Shown piece by piece: positions 17,204 to 25,174 of a stretch of 64,000 bases of DNA. This DNA is from Rhodobacterales bacterium HKCCE4037 (GTDB taxonomy: Bacteria; Pseudomonadota; Alphaproteobacteria; Rhodobacterales; Rhodobacteraceae). Below the pieces are notes generated by a model, which made no database searches, was not told the origin of the DNA, and saw nothing but the letters and a program-made list of their open reading frames with translations. Made by a program: the position numbers and the translations under genes. The stretch is from NCBI GenBank assembly GCA_015689645.1, contig WVSM01000008.1:62001-126000 (forward strand), written 5' to 3'. The number at the start of each line of letters is the position of its first letter. Position 1 is the first letter of the stretch.

Positions 17204-18072
17204 GCACGGCGCCGCTGCCACAGAAGATAAAGGGCGAGGCTGCCGATGACGATGGCCCCGCCCACGAGCATCAGGGGCGTCGGGGCCTCGCCGATGGCCA
17301 GCCAGACCCAGAGCGGCCCCAGCACCGTTTCCAGCAGCAGAAGCAGGCTGACATTGGCGGCCGCCGTGTGGCGTGAGGCCAGCGACAGGCAATAGAAACT
17401 GAGCGGCAGGACCACGGCGCTGGTCAGCACGATCGGCCAGACGGTTATGCCGTCGAGGCTCTGCGCCGATCCGGTGAGAACAAGTCCGATTGTTCCGGCA
17501 AGCCCCGCGCCAAGGCCGACCGCGAGGGGGATCGGCACCTCCGCGAACCGGCGGATCAGCACGAAGGACAGCGCGAGGCAGAGCGCCACGCCAAGCCCGA
17601 ACAGCGCGCCGCGCAGGGAACTCGCGTCGAAGCCCACGCCGCCGGATTTGCCGAAGATCGCGATGGCGATGCCGATCAGCACCGCCACGATGGTGGCCCA
17701 TGTGGCGCGGCTGGTGCGTTCGCCCGAGATCAGCCGGGCGAGGATCGCGGAGAGGACCGGGACGGTCGCCACCCCCAGCAGCACCGGCGTCACCGGGGAA
17801 CCGACGATGCCGAAGGTGAACAGCGTTCCGTTGACGGCCTGGCAGAGCGCGATGGCGATCCCGCCCAGGCCGAACGTCACCCGCAGATCGGCGGCTTTCG
17901 CGCGGCTGGTGACAGCCCAGGCCCCGAGCATGACGAGGGCCATCAGCGAGGACCGCCAGCCGAGCATCTGCACGGCCTCCATCCCCGACAGGCGCATCAG
18001 CATGGCATCGGGCGTCAGGACAAGCGCGCCGAAGGTGGCCAGACCCAGCCCGTAGAACCCGCTGCGCGCCAT
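17197..18072 (-). CDS. DMT-superfamily (EamA) transporter
   Basis: 291 residues with ten predicted transmembrane helices in two homologous halves, the drug/metabolite transporter architecture. The second half ends with LLLLLETVLGPLWVWLAIGE, the typical EamA stretch near the C-terminus. The substrate is unknown; homologues export amino acids or metabolites. It starts one base after the end of the MoCo-linked gene upstream (minus strand), so it may be cotranscribed with mobA. Confidence 0.85.
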   Translation of the reverse strand: MARSGFYGLGLATFGALVLTPDAMLMRLSGMEAVQMLGWRSSLMALVMLGAWAVTSRAKAADLRVTFGLGGIAIALCQAVNGTLFTFGIVGSPVTPVLLGVATVPVLSAILARLISGERTSRATWATIVAVLIGIAIAIFGKSGGVGFDASSLRGALFGLGVALCLALSFVLIRRFAEVPIPLAVGLGAGLAGTIGLVLTGSAQSLDGITVWPIVLTSAVVLPLSFYCLSLASRHTAAANVSLLLLLETVLGPLWVWLAIGEAPTPLMLVGGAIVIGSLALYLLWQRRRAY

Positions 18073-18936
18073 TCAGTCGAGCCCCGCGATCAGGGCGTTT
18101 TCGGCACCGAGTCCGAGAATCCAGCCCTCCTCCGCGTCGCCCTCCTGCAAGAGGGTGGCGAGATGCGCGGCCGGAAGCCGCGAGAAGGCGCGGGCCACCA
18201 GCCGCACTTGCGCGCGGTCGAGGATTTCGCCGTCGCGCACCCGCCGTTTGATCGCGGCGTCGATCAGGCCGGGATAGATTTCGGCGAGGACGATGGGCGT
18301 GTCGGCGGGCTGGAAGGGGCTGACGCTGAGCGCGTCGCCGTAGTGGACGCGCAGGGCGTGGAGGTGGGGAAGGCCAAGGAGCACCTGCGAGCCGACGGAG
18401 CCGGTGGTAAACAGCTTCCAGCACGGCTGCGCGCGGGGCAATTCTCGCTCGACCACGCGGCGTTCCGCCATCCCGTGACCGTGGCGGAGGGAGCCTTTGG
18501 CCGGTAGAACTTCGGTCTCGCGCGTGGGCGGGCAGCCCCAGAACGGACCGACACCGGGGAAAAGGCGGTTGAAGTCCTCGGCCACGTCGAAGCGGTTGTT
18601 GCGGTTGCGGTCGTCGTCTTCGATCACCTCTGCCAGATGCGCCCAGAGGGTCAGAGGATCGTCGGAGCCGGTGACAGCGCGGGCGAAGCCGCGCGGGTAG
18701 CCGAAAGGGAAGTCGAAGCCTGCGAGGACGCGGCGGCCTGCGCGCAGCTCTCCGTCCAACAGGCCGGTCAGAAAGCGCATCGCGGCGTGGCGGGTGCGTT
18801 GGTAGCTGCTGGCGAGGAAGCCGTCGCGGGCGATGCCGATGAAGATCGCGTCCTTGGTGGGTTTCGCGGGCGACGGGGCGGAGCGCGCCGACCAGTCGAC
18901 CATGACGATGGTATCGAACCCGCTCACGCCAGCCAT
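18073..18936 (-). CDS. Unknown protein coupled to mobA, possible RNase H-like fold
   Basis: About 287 residues from ATG 18936, or 284 from a GTG at 18927 that overlaps the mobA stop. The N-terminus IVMVDWSARSAPSP and the later LAGFDFPFGYPRG resemble the spaced Asp-containing strands of RNase H-like (DUF429-type) proteins, but I cannot confirm membership. A central segment is rich in acidic and Asn residues (EDDDRNRNNRFDVAEDFNRL). Homologues in roseobacters are, as I recall, labelled molybdopterin guanine dinucleotide synthesis from their position beside mobA; the sequence itself shows no nucleotidyltransferase motif. Confidence 0.6.
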   Translation of the reverse strand: MAGVSGFDTIVMVDWSARSAPSPAKPTKDAIFIGIARDGFLASSYQRTRHAAMRFLTGLLDGELRAGRRVLAGFDFPFGYPRGFARAVTGSDDPLTLWAHLAEVIEDDDRNRNNRFDVAEDFNRLFPGVGPFWGCPPTRETEVLPAKGSLRHGHGMAERRVVERELPRAQPCWKLFTTGSVGSQVLLGLPHLHALRVHYGDALSVSPFQPADTPIVLAEIYPGLIDAAIKRRVRDGEILDRAQVRLVARAFSRLPAAHLATLLQEGDAEEGWILGLGAENALIAGLD

Positions 18937-19508
18937 TTCTCCGCTTGAGACAGGTCGTCCTCGGTATTCACGTTGAAGAAGGACGGCGGCGTGGTGTCCT
19001 CGAACCTCACGCGGGAAACGGGATGCGACGCCGCCCATTCCGTCACCTTGCGCGTGCCGCTGGCCAGCGCCTGCATCAGGTCCACCGACAGGTGCACGGG
19101 CCAGAGCGCGGTGGTGCCGTGCAGGCCGTCCTCCGTCTCGGCAATGGCGATGCCGTCCGCCGATACCAGCCGCACCACGAGATCGTGGGGCAGGAAGGGC
19201 GTGTCGACGGCGACGGTCAGCACCCGCTCCGCCCCCTGCCCCTGCGCCCAGAGCATCGCGGCGAGGATGCCGCCAAGCGGGCCGAGGCCGGGCCTGCCAT
19301 CGGGCACCGCCTGCAACAGGCCGAGGGGTTCCGCCGCGTTGACCGCCAGCACCGAGACCTGCGGCGCGACCCGGTCCGCGACGTGCTGCCAGAGCGGTTT
19401 GCCCGCCAGCATCCGGAGCGGTTTGTCGCCGCCGATGCGCCGCCCCGCCCCGCCGGCGAGAATCACGCCGGGCAGGCTTGGCGACGTGCCTGATGTGGAG
19501 CCTTCCAT
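18924..19508 (-). CDS. mobA: Molybdenum cofactor guanylyltransferase
   Basis: Transfers GMP from GTP to molybdopterin, forming the guanine dinucleotide cofactor used by DMSO-reductase-type enzymes. About 194 residues from the Met of MEGSTSGTSPS; an eight-residue upstream extension is possible. The P-loop-like nucleotide motif is GVILAGGAGRRIGGDK, and VAVDTPFLP supplies the Mg-binding Asp. The 3' end overlaps the next gene. No molybdoenzyme lies in the window. Confidence 0.9.
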   Translation of the reverse strand: MEGSTSGTSPSLPGVILAGGAGRRIGGDKPLRMLAGKPLWQHVADRVAPQVSVLAVNAAEPLGLLQAVPDGRPGLGPLGGILAAMLWAQGQGAERVLTVAVDTPFLPHDLVVRLVSADGIAIAETEDGLHGTTALWPVHLSVDLMQALASGTRKVTEWAASHPVSRVRFEDTTPPSFFNVNTEDDLSQAEKWLA

Positions 19509-19552
19509 CTGTCCCCCGTTGATCCGCCACATGACAAAGCATGAATTGCATC

Positions 19553-19581
19553 CCCTCCGCCTCGGGCGTATCTGCGGAGGG
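19553..19581. promoter_or_regulatory. 8-base inverted repeat between mobA and azlC
   Basis: CCCTCCGC (19553-19560) and GCGGAGGG (19574-19581) are perfect complements with a 13-base spacer in the divergent mobA-azlC gap, ending 23 bases before azlC. Either an operator or a leader hairpin; no ligand or regulator is suggested by the sequence. Confidence 0.3.
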
Positions 19582-19604
19582 CTTCAATCGACTTACGGGT
19601 AACC

Positions 19605-20339
19605 ATGTCATCTGCCAACACTTCTCGCCCTGCCTTCTGGCGCGGGGCGCGCGATGCCGGGCCGTTCCTGTTCGTCGCGGGGCCATTCGGCGCGCTCTTC
19701 GGCGTTGTCGCGACCGAGGCCGGCCTGAACCTTGCTCAGGTCATGGGGTTCTCGGTCGTGGTGATCGCCGGGGCCTCGCAACTGGCCGCCTTGCAACTGA
19801 TGCTGGACCAGGCGCCCGCGGTGATCGTGCTGCTGTCCGCGGTGGCGGTGAACCTGCGCATGGCGATGTATTCGGCCTCGCTTGCGCCCTACCTCGGGGC
19901 CGCGCCGCTGTGGAAGCGCGCGCTGGTGGCCTACATGAACGTCGACCAGACCTATGCCGTGTCGGTCCTGACGTTCGAGGATCAGCCGCAGATGACCTTG
20001 GCCGAGCGGCTGTCTTATTTCTTCGGCACCTGCCTGCCGATCATCCCGGTCTGGATCATCACCACCTATATCGGCGCGCTACTGGGTGAGGCGATCCCGA
20101 GCGACTGGGACATCACCTTTGCCGTGCCGGTGGCCTTCCTTGCCATGGTCGCGCCCGCCTTGCGCACCCCGGCGCATATCGCGGCGGCCGCAGCCTCGGT
20201 CGTGCTGGCCATCGTCTTCGGCGGCTTGCCCTACAACCTCGGCCTGATGCCCGCCGGGATCGGCGCGATGATCGTCGGGGCCGAGGTCGAACGGCGCATG
20301 GGCGCGCGGTTCACGCCGCCGTCGGGAGGCGCGAAATGA
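19605..20339 (+). CDS. azlC: AzlC-family branched-chain amino acid permease
   Basis: 244 residues with seven to eight transmembrane helices. AzlC is the large subunit of a branched-chain amino acid exporter that works with AzlD. Family features are FWRGARDAGPFLFVAGPFGALFG near the N-terminus and the stretch NLRMAMYSASLAPYLG followed by YMNVDQTYAV. The stop overlaps the azlD start by four bases. Confidence 0.92.
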   Translation: MSSANTSRPAFWRGARDAGPFLFVAGPFGALFGVVATEAGLNLAQVMGFSVVVIAGASQLAALQLMLDQAPAVIVLLSAVAVNLRMAMYSASLAPYLGAAPLWKRALVAYMNVDQTYAVSVLTFEDQPQMTLAERLSYFFGTCLPIIPVWIITTYIGALLGEAIPSDWDITFAVPVAFLAMVAPALRTPAHIAAAAASVVLAIVFGGLPYNLGLMPAGIGAMIVGAEVERRMGARFTPPSGGAK

Positions 20340-20665
20340 CCGGGTGGAGCGATACGAGCATCTGGCTGATCATCGTGGCGTTGGGTGTGGCGACCTACAC
20401 GATCCGCTTCTCGTTCCTCGGGCTGATCGGCAACCGGGAATTGCCCGACTGGCTGTTGCGGCACCTGCGCTATACGCCGGTGGCGATCCTGCCCGCGCTG
20501 GTGACGCCCGGTGTGCTCTGGCCCGCGAGCGCGGAGGGGAGCCTGAGCCTGCCGCATATCGCGGCGGCGCTTGTCGCGGTGGGCGTCGGGTACTGGCGCA
20601 AGAGCGCGGTGCTGGCGGCTGTGTGTGGCGTGGGCGCGTATCTGGCGGTGAACGCAGTGGTGTGA
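20336..20665 (+). CDS. azlD: AzlD-family small subunit of branched-chain amino acid exporter
   Basis: 109 residues with three to four transmembrane helices and the AzlD signature TIRFSFLGLIGNRELPDWLLRHLRYTP split across helix one and two. Coupled to azlC by an ATGA overlap. A convergent Lrp-family gene follows, with a structured repeat filling the 53-base gap; Lrp-family proteins often control amino acid export, but here the regulator is transcribed toward this gene and away from ald. Confidence 0.92.
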   Translation: MTGWSDTSIWLIIVALGVATYTIRFSFLGLIGNRELPDWLLRHLRYTPVAILPALVTPGVLWPASAEGSLSLPHIAAALVAVGVGYWRKSAVLAAVCGVGAYLAVNAVV

Positions 20666-20670
20666 TTCAT

Positions 20671-20718
20671 AGCGTGCAATTTGATCCGAAAACCGGTTCC
20701 CACTTTTCGGATTGCGCT
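20671..20718. repeat. Conserved-loop hairpin element, copy A
   Basis: Inner stem TCCGAAAA/TTTTCGGA (20685-20692 and 20704-20711) closes an 11-base loop CCGGTTCCCAC (20693-20703). An outer stem pairs GTGCAA with TTGCGC (one G-U) across an unpaired left-side bulge. The element exactly fills the gap between azlD and the Lrp gene. The loop is identical to that of the elements at 25127 and 27650, while the stem sequence differs but still pairs. Confidence 0.75.
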
Positions 20719-21189
20719 TCAGACCGGCAGCGCCGTCGTCTTGAACACGGTCTTGAGCGCGAAGCTCGATTGCATCTGCGCCACGCCCGGCAGGCGCGAG
20801 AGGTGCTGGCGGTGGATGCGGGCGAAATCCTCGCTGTCGCGGGCCACCACCTTCAGCAGGTAATCCGCCGTTCCGGCCATCAGGTGACATTCCAGAACAT
20901 CCGGCACCCGCGCGACGGCCTTCTCGAACGCGTCAAGCACCTCGTCCGACTGGCTTTGCAGCTTGATCTCGACGAAGACGGTGGTGACCCGGCCCACGGC
21001 GCGCGGGTTCAGCAGGGCCACGTAGTCGCGGATCACGCCCGCCGCCTCGAGCCGCTGCACCCGGCGATGACAGGCCGACGGCGAGAGGTTCACCTTCTCG
21101 GACAGCTCCGCATGGGTCATGCGCCCCTGCCGTTGTAACGCCCTGAGAATCGCGGCGTCCGTTTCGTCCAATGCCGGTTCGACGCTCAT
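20719..21189 (-). CDS. Lrp/AsnC-family transcriptional regulator
   Basis: 156 residues. The N-terminal winged helix reads LDETDAAILRALQRQGRMTHAELSEK with recognition helix SPSACHRRVQRLEAAGVI. The C-terminal RAM ligand-binding domain includes VLECHLMAGTADYLLKVVARD. Divergent from alanine dehydrogenase, the usual place for the AldR/Lrp-type activator responding to alanine. ATG 21189 is chosen over GTG 21196 because an AGGTGG site lies about five bases upstream of it. Confidence 0.92.
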   Translation of the reverse strand: MSVEPALDETDAAILRALQRQGRMTHAELSEKVNLSPSACHRRVQRLEAAGVIRDYVALLNPRAVGRVTTVFVEIKLQSQSDEVLDAFEKAVARVPDVLECHLMAGTADYLLKVVARDSEDFARIHRQHLSRLPGVAQMQSSFALKTVFKTTALPV

Positions 21190-21326
21190 TTCCGCCACCT
21201 TTCGTCAATCTCTTGCAAGTTTCGTGCAGGAATTACCGTGAACCCGCGCAAAGTTTCAAAGCAATTTCATCGCGTCGGGCGCAGACTCCGCGCAATTCAG
21301 AACCCGTCCAGAGGAGGAATGGACCC
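21190..21326. promoter_or_regulatory. Divergent lrp-ald control region
   Basis: This 137-base gap should hold both promoters and the regulator's sites. It is less GC-rich than its surroundings and includes a perfect CTTGCAAG palindrome (21212-21219) and A/T-rich tracts (tttcaaagcaatttcat). A strong GAGGAGG lies nine bases before the ald ATG. Assignment to Lrp is by position only. Confidence 0.45.
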
Positions 21327-22445
21327 ATGCAAATCGGTTGCCCGAAAGAGATCAAGCCGCAGGAATTCCGTGTCGGCCTGACGCCCGCCGCCGCGCGGGA
21401 GGCGATCGGTCACGGCCATCGCGTCACGATGCAGACAGGCGCTGGCGTCGGCGCGGGGTTCTCGGACGACGATTACCGTGCCGTGGGGGCAGAGATTGCC
21501 GACACGGCGGAGGCGGTTTTCGCCGAGGCTGAGATGATCGTGAAGGTGAAGGAGCCGCAGGCCGTCGAGCGCAAGCAATTGCGCGAGGGGCAGATCCTGT
21601 TCACCTACCTCCACCTTGCGCCGGACCCGGAGCAGACCCGCGACCTGCTCGACAGCGGCGTCACCGCCATCGCCTACGAGACGGTGACCGACCCGTTGGG
21701 CGGCCTGCCCTTGCTGGCACCGATGTCCGAGGTTGCGGGACGCCTTGCGCCGCAGGTCGGATCCTGGGCGCTGCAGAAGGCCAATGGCGGGCGCGGTGTG
21801 CTGATGGGCGGTGTGCCCGGCGTCGGCCCCGCCGAGGTGGTGGTGATCGGCGGCGGTGTCGTCGGCACGCAGGCCGCGCGCGTCGCCGCCGGAATGGGCG
21901 CGGACGTGACCATCCTCGACCGCTCCCTGCCGCGCCTGCGCTACCTCGACGATACCTATCGCGGCGTGTTCAAGACGCGCTATGCCAGCGCGGACGCCAC
22001 CGCCACCCTGATCCAGAGCGCCGACATGGTCGTGGGCGCGGTGCTGATCCCCGGCGCGGCGGCCCCGAAGCTGGTGACCAAGGCACAGCTTTCCACGATG
22101 AAACCCGGCGCGGTGATCGTGGATGTCGCCATCGACCAGGGCGGCTGTTTCGAGACCTCGAAGGCCACCACCCACCAGGATCCGATCTACGAGGTCGACG
22201 GGATCGTGCATTACTGCGTCGCCAACATGCCGGGCGCCGTGGCCCGCACGTCGACGCTCGCGCTCGGCAATGCCACGATGCCCTTCATGCTGGCGCTGGC
22301 CGACAAGGGCTGGCGGCAGGCCTGCACCGACGACCTGCACCTGATGGAGGGGCTGAACACCCATGCGGGACGGCTCACCAACTACGCCGTGGGTCGCGCG
22401 CTGGAGATCGACGTGACGTCGCCGTCGGTGATCGTGCGGAGCTGA
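21327..22445 (+). CDS. ald: Alanine dehydrogenase
   Basis: NAD-dependent enzyme interconverting L-alanine with pyruvate and ammonia. 372 residues, the usual length. The N-terminus MQIGCPKEIKPQEFRVGLTP holds the substrate-binding Arg, KVKEPQ contains the conserved Lys, and the Rossmann motif is VIGGGVVGTQAARVAAGMGADV. The HYCVANMPGAVARTST stretch is diagnostic. Regulated probably by the divergent Lrp-family protein. Confidence 0.96.
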   Translation: MQIGCPKEIKPQEFRVGLTPAAAREAIGHGHRVTMQTGAGVGAGFSDDDYRAVGAEIADTAEAVFAEAEMIVKVKEPQAVERKQLREGQILFTYLHLAPDPEQTRDLLDSGVTAIAYETVTDPLGGLPLLAPMSEVAGRLAPQVGSWALQKANGGRGVLMGGVPGVGPAEVVVIGGGVVGTQAARVAAGMGADVTILDRSLPRLRYLDDTYRGVFKTRYASADATATLIQSADMVVGAVLIPGAAAPKLVTKAQLSTMKPGAVIVDVAIDQGGCFETSKATTHQDPIYEVDGIVHYCVANMPGAVARTSTLALGNATMPFMLALADKGWRQACTDDLHLMEGLNTHAGRLTNYAVGRALEIDVTSPSVIVRS

Positions 22446-22506
22446 GGCGACGGAAACGGGCCGAGGGGTCGTGTAACCGGGTATCGTTCACTCACGGAGG
22501 CCCGTC

Positions 22507-23112
22507 ATGATCTCTCGCCTGTCACCCTACTGGCTCTGGGTGCTGCTTGCCCTGCCGCCCGTCTATTGGACCTACGAGGCCATGACCTCGACCAATGAGC
22601 GGATCTTCCACATCCTCGTGCATCCGACCGGCGAATGGTCGGCGCGGCTGCTGATTGTCACGATGCTGGCAAGCCCGCTTGTCCTGCTTTTCAAAGGGTC
22701 GCGGGTGACGCGCTGGCTGAAGAAGAACCGCCGCTATCTCGGCGTTGCCAGCTTCGGCTACGCGGCGTTGCACCTGGTCTTCTACGTGGGCGACAAGGGC
22801 AGCCTCGACCGGATCCTGGGCGAGCTTGACCGCACCTATATCTGGACCGGGTGGGTGGCCTTCGCGATCTTCGTGCCCCTTGCCCTGACCTCGATGGACG
22901 CGGCGCAACGGGTCATGGGGCGGCATTGGAAAACGCTTCAGCGCACGACCTACGCGGCGGCGGTCTTCACCCTGCTGCACTGGGCGGCGCTGCACGATTG
23001 GGGAAATCCGGTCGCAGCGATCGTGCATTTCGCCCCGCTGGCCCTGCTGGAGGCCTACCGCGTCTGGTACTGGTACCTGCGGCCCCGGCCCCTGTCCCGG
23101 TCACCCGCCTGA
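22507..23112 (+). CDS. msrQ: MsrQ-like ferric reductase-type haem b membrane protein
   Basis: 201 residues with about six transmembrane helices and histidines placed for haem b binding (FHILVHPTGEWS, RRYLGVASFGYAALHLVFY, FTLLHWAAL). MsrQ delivers electrons to the periplasmic methionine sulphoxide reductase MsrP. No msrP is next to it here, so either the partner is elsewhere or this is another ferric-reductase-like membrane protein. It starts 61 bases after ald. Confidence 0.7.
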   Translation: MISRLSPYWLWVLLALPPVYWTYEAMTSTNERIFHILVHPTGEWSARLLIVTMLASPLVLLFKGSRVTRWLKKNRRYLGVASFGYAALHLVFYVGDKGSLDRILGELDRTYIWTGWVAFAIFVPLALTSMDAAQRVMGRHWKTLQRTTYAAAVFTLLHWAALHDWGNPVAAIVHFAPLALLEAYRVWYWYLRPRPLSRSPA

Positions 23113-23133
23113 GACGGGGCGTCAAATGCGGAA

Positions 23134-23158
23134 CGGCCCGTGCAGATCGCACGGGCCG
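23134..23158. terminator. Bidirectional terminator-like hairpin between msrQ and mscL
   Basis: CGGCCCGTGC (23134-23143), loop AGATC, GCACGGGCCG (23149-23158): a perfect ten-pair GC-rich stem between two convergent genes. There is no long T-run on either side, so it may be an imperfect intrinsic terminator. Confidence 0.65.
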
Positions 23159-23185
23159 CCCGCGTCGGGTCGTTGCCCGGACCTG

Positions 23186-23617
23186 TCAGCCGTTGCGCGC
23201 CACCAGCGCGTCGCGGATCTCGACCAGGAGGTCCTTCTCGCTCGGGCCGGTGTCGACCTCAGGTGCCACGTCATCGGGCTTTTCGGCGGCCGACTTGATG
23301 CGGTTGACCATCTTGACCAGCATGAACACCACGAAGGCGATGATCAGGAAGTTGATCACGGCCATCAGGAAATTGCCGATGGCGAAGACAGATATTCCCG
23401 CCTCGGTGCAGGCCTCGACCGAGGCGCATTCACCCTCACCCAGCACGTAGAACCAGCCCGAGAAGTCGATCCCGCCCGTAAACAGCGCGATGATCGGGTT
23501 GATGAGGTCGCCCACCAGCGAGGTGACGATGGCCGTAAAGGCCGCGCCGACGATGATGCCGACGGCCATATCCATGACATTGCCCTTGGCAATGAAGTCC
23601 TTGAATTCCGAGATCAT
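23186..23617 (-). CDS. mscL: Large-conductance mechanosensitive channel
   Basis: Inner-membrane tension-gated safety valve. 143 residues. The N-terminal [20 protein letters not shown] and first pore helix [19 protein letters not shown] are highly typical. A periplasmic loop with two cysteines (GECASVEAC) follows, then TM2 and a charged C-terminal helix ([13 protein letters not shown]). The start is set at MISEFKDF; upstream frame is non-homologous. Confidence 0.95.
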   Translation of the reverse strand: MISEFKDFIAKGNVMDMAVGIIVGAAFTAIVTSLVGDLINPIIALFTGGIDFSGWFYVLGEGECASVEACTEAGISVFAIGNFLMAVINFLIIAFVVFMLVKMVNRIKSAAEKPDDVAPEVDTGPSEKDLLVEIRDALVARNG

Positions 23618-23773
23618 GAGGTTGCTCCACCCAGTCCTGTTCCAATGCGCGGCTGGCATCCATTGGTGCGGATCCGCACAGGCCACCCTATCGCCCGCGT
23701 AGAAGGCCTCCACTGGCGATCCGATTCAAGGGGAACTATCTCAAAGGACACACATTCCGACACGAGGACCGTC

Positions 23774-24475
23774 ATGACCACGCTCGAGACCTTCCCGATC
23801 AACAAACGCTGGCCCGCCGAAGACCCCTCGGTCATCCAGCTCTATTCCTTCCCGACGCCCAACGGCGTGAAGGCGTCCATCGCGCTCGAGGAAATGGAGC
23901 TGCCCTATGAGGCGCATCGCGTCACGCTGTCCGATGACGATGTCAAAAGCGACGAATTCCTGTCGCTCAACCCCAACAACAAGATCCCCGCGCTGATCGA
24001 CCCGAACGGCCCCGATGGCGCGCCCATCGCCCTGTGGGAAAGCGGCGCGATCCTGATCTACCTCGCCGAGAAGACCGGCAAGTTCATCGGCAAGACCGAG
24101 GCCGACAAGTACGAGATCATCAAGTGGCTGATGTTCCAGATGGGCGGCGTCGGCCCGATGTTCGGGCAACTCGGCTTCTTCGTGAAATTCGCGGGCTCCA
24201 AGATCGAAGACCCGCTGCCGCGGGACCGCTATGTCGGAGAGGCGAAGCGGCTACTGAACGTGCTGGAGGGTGAACTCGACGGCAAGGATTGGATCGCGGG
24301 CGAGTATTCCATCGCGGACATGGCCCTTGCGCCGTGGCTGAATGCGCTGGAGTTCTACGGTGCAAAAGACCTGGTCGGTTATTCCGATCTGAAGAACGTG
24401 CCGGCTTACGTCGACCGGTTCTACGCCCGTCCGGCGGTGGACAGGGCCAAGAACATTCCGCCGCGCGAAGGCTGA
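23774..24475 (+). CDS. Glutathione S-transferase (YfcG/YghU-like)
   Basis: 233-residue cytosolic thioredoxin-fold enzyme. The N-terminal domain shows LYSFPTPNGVKASIALEEM (catalytic Thr/Asn region), NPNNKIPALID with the cis-Pro, and ESGAILIYLAEKTG for glutathione binding. The C-terminal helical domain includes the N-capping motif YSIADMALAPWL. Divergent from mscL. The substrate is not predictable; YfcG-type members act as disulphide-bond reductases. Confidence 0.9.
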   Translation: MTTLETFPINKRWPAEDPSVIQLYSFPTPNGVKASIALEEMELPYEAHRVTLSDDDVKSDEFLSLNPNNKIPALIDPNGPDGAPIALWESGAILIYLAEKTGKFIGKTEADKYEIIKWLMFQMGGVGPMFGQLGFFVKFAGSKIEDPLPRDRYVGEAKRLLNVLEGELDGKDWIAGEYSIADMALAPWLNALEFYGAKDLVGYSDLKNVPAYVDRFYARPAVDRAKNIPPREG

Positions 24476-24484
24476 ACCCTGCGG

Positions 24485-24509
24485 GGGCCCGGTGCCAGGG
24501 GCCGGGCCC
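24485..24509. terminator. Hairpin between convergent GST and YtoQ genes
   Basis: GGGCCCGG (24485-24492) and CCGGGCCC (24502-24509) pair perfectly around a nine-base loop in the 42-base gap between convergent genes. No U-tract is evident; probably a shared terminator. Confidence 0.55.
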
Positions 24510-24517
24510 TGCCTGAC

Positions 24518-24967
24518 TTATTCCGGCAGCGCCCCGGTCAGCACGTAGCGCAGCATCTGCACCACCTGCTCGGGCTCTTCCGCCACCGCCAGCGCCGCCG
24601 CGTGTACCTCCTTCAGGGCATGCTGATGATCGGGCATCGACAGCACGATGATCGGCTTGCCGAGGGCCGCGGCATAGCCCGCGTCGAAGGCTGCGTTCCA
24701 TTGCTTGTATTTCTCGCCGAAGCGCACGACGACCACGTCGGCCTTCTCGATTCCGCGCCGGGTGCGGATGGCATTGAGCTTGGCGCCCTTGTGATCGTGC
24801 CAGAATTTGTCCGGCTCTTCGCCCATGATCGCCACACCGCAATCGTCGCTCGCCGCGTGATCGGTGACCGGGCCCGAGAACGTCACCTCCAGCCCGGCGG
24901 AGCCTGCGACGATCCGCTCGCGCCAATCGGTGTGAATTTCTCCCGAGAGGTAAACAGTCAACGCCAT
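24518..24967 (-). CDS. YtoQ-family protein
   Basis: 149 residues. The N-terminus LTVYLSGEIHTDWRERI and the later GVAIMGEEPDKFWHDHKGAKLNAIRT match the YtoQ (TIGR03646) family, which has a nucleoside-deoxyribosyltransferase-like fold. The biochemical role of YtoQ itself is unknown. The start MALTVYLSG is chosen by homology to the family N-terminus; MKGQG five codons upstream is the alternative. It follows pheT at a distance of 207 bases. Confidence 0.8.
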   Translation of the reverse strand: MALTVYLSGEIHTDWRERIVAGSAGLEVTFSGPVTDHAASDDCGVAIMGEEPDKFWHDHKGAKLNAIRTRRGIEKADVVVVRFGEKYKQWNAAFDAGYAAALGKPIIVLSMPDHQHALKEVHAAALAVAEEPEQVVQMLRYVLTGALPE

Positions 24968-25063
24968 CCCTTGCCCTTTCATCTTGCCAGAAAAACCTAA
25001 TCGGTCCGGTGCAACCCGGCTTAATCTAGCCCATGGCGCACAGACGCCCACCACGGGCGGGAT

Positions 25064-25106
25064 GCAAATTTTCGTCCGAAAATTTGCCCCCGGCGATGCC
25101 GGAGGC
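25064..25106. repeat. AT-rich palindrome followed by GC-rich hairpin downstream of pheT
   Basis: GCAAATTTTCG-TC-CGAAAATTTGC (25064-25087) is a perfect 11-base-arm palindrome, unusually AT-rich for this genome. Overlapping it by two bases is GCCCCCGGC-gat-GCCGGAGGC (25086-25106), a nine-pair stem with one G-U. On the minus strand the GC hairpin comes first and is followed by AAATTTTC, so the pair could end the pheT transcript. CCTCCGGC..GGGGG elements of this look are, as I recall, frequent between genes in Rhodobacterales. Confidence 0.6.
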
Positions 25107-25126
25107 AGCGCAATCCTTTTTCTAAC

Positions 25127-25173
25127 GCATGTCCGGGAAGCTCAAAACCGGTTCCCACTTTTGAGCGACATGC
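25127..25173. repeat. Conserved-loop hairpin element, copy B
   Basis: GCATGTC (25127-25133), bulge CGGGAA, GCTCAAAA (25140-25147), loop CCGGTTCCCAC (25148-25158), TTTTGAGC (25159-25166), GACATGC (25167-25173). Both stems pair perfectly. It sits immediately next to the pheT stop. The loop is identical to copies A and C. Confidence 0.8.
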
Positions 25174-25174
25174 T

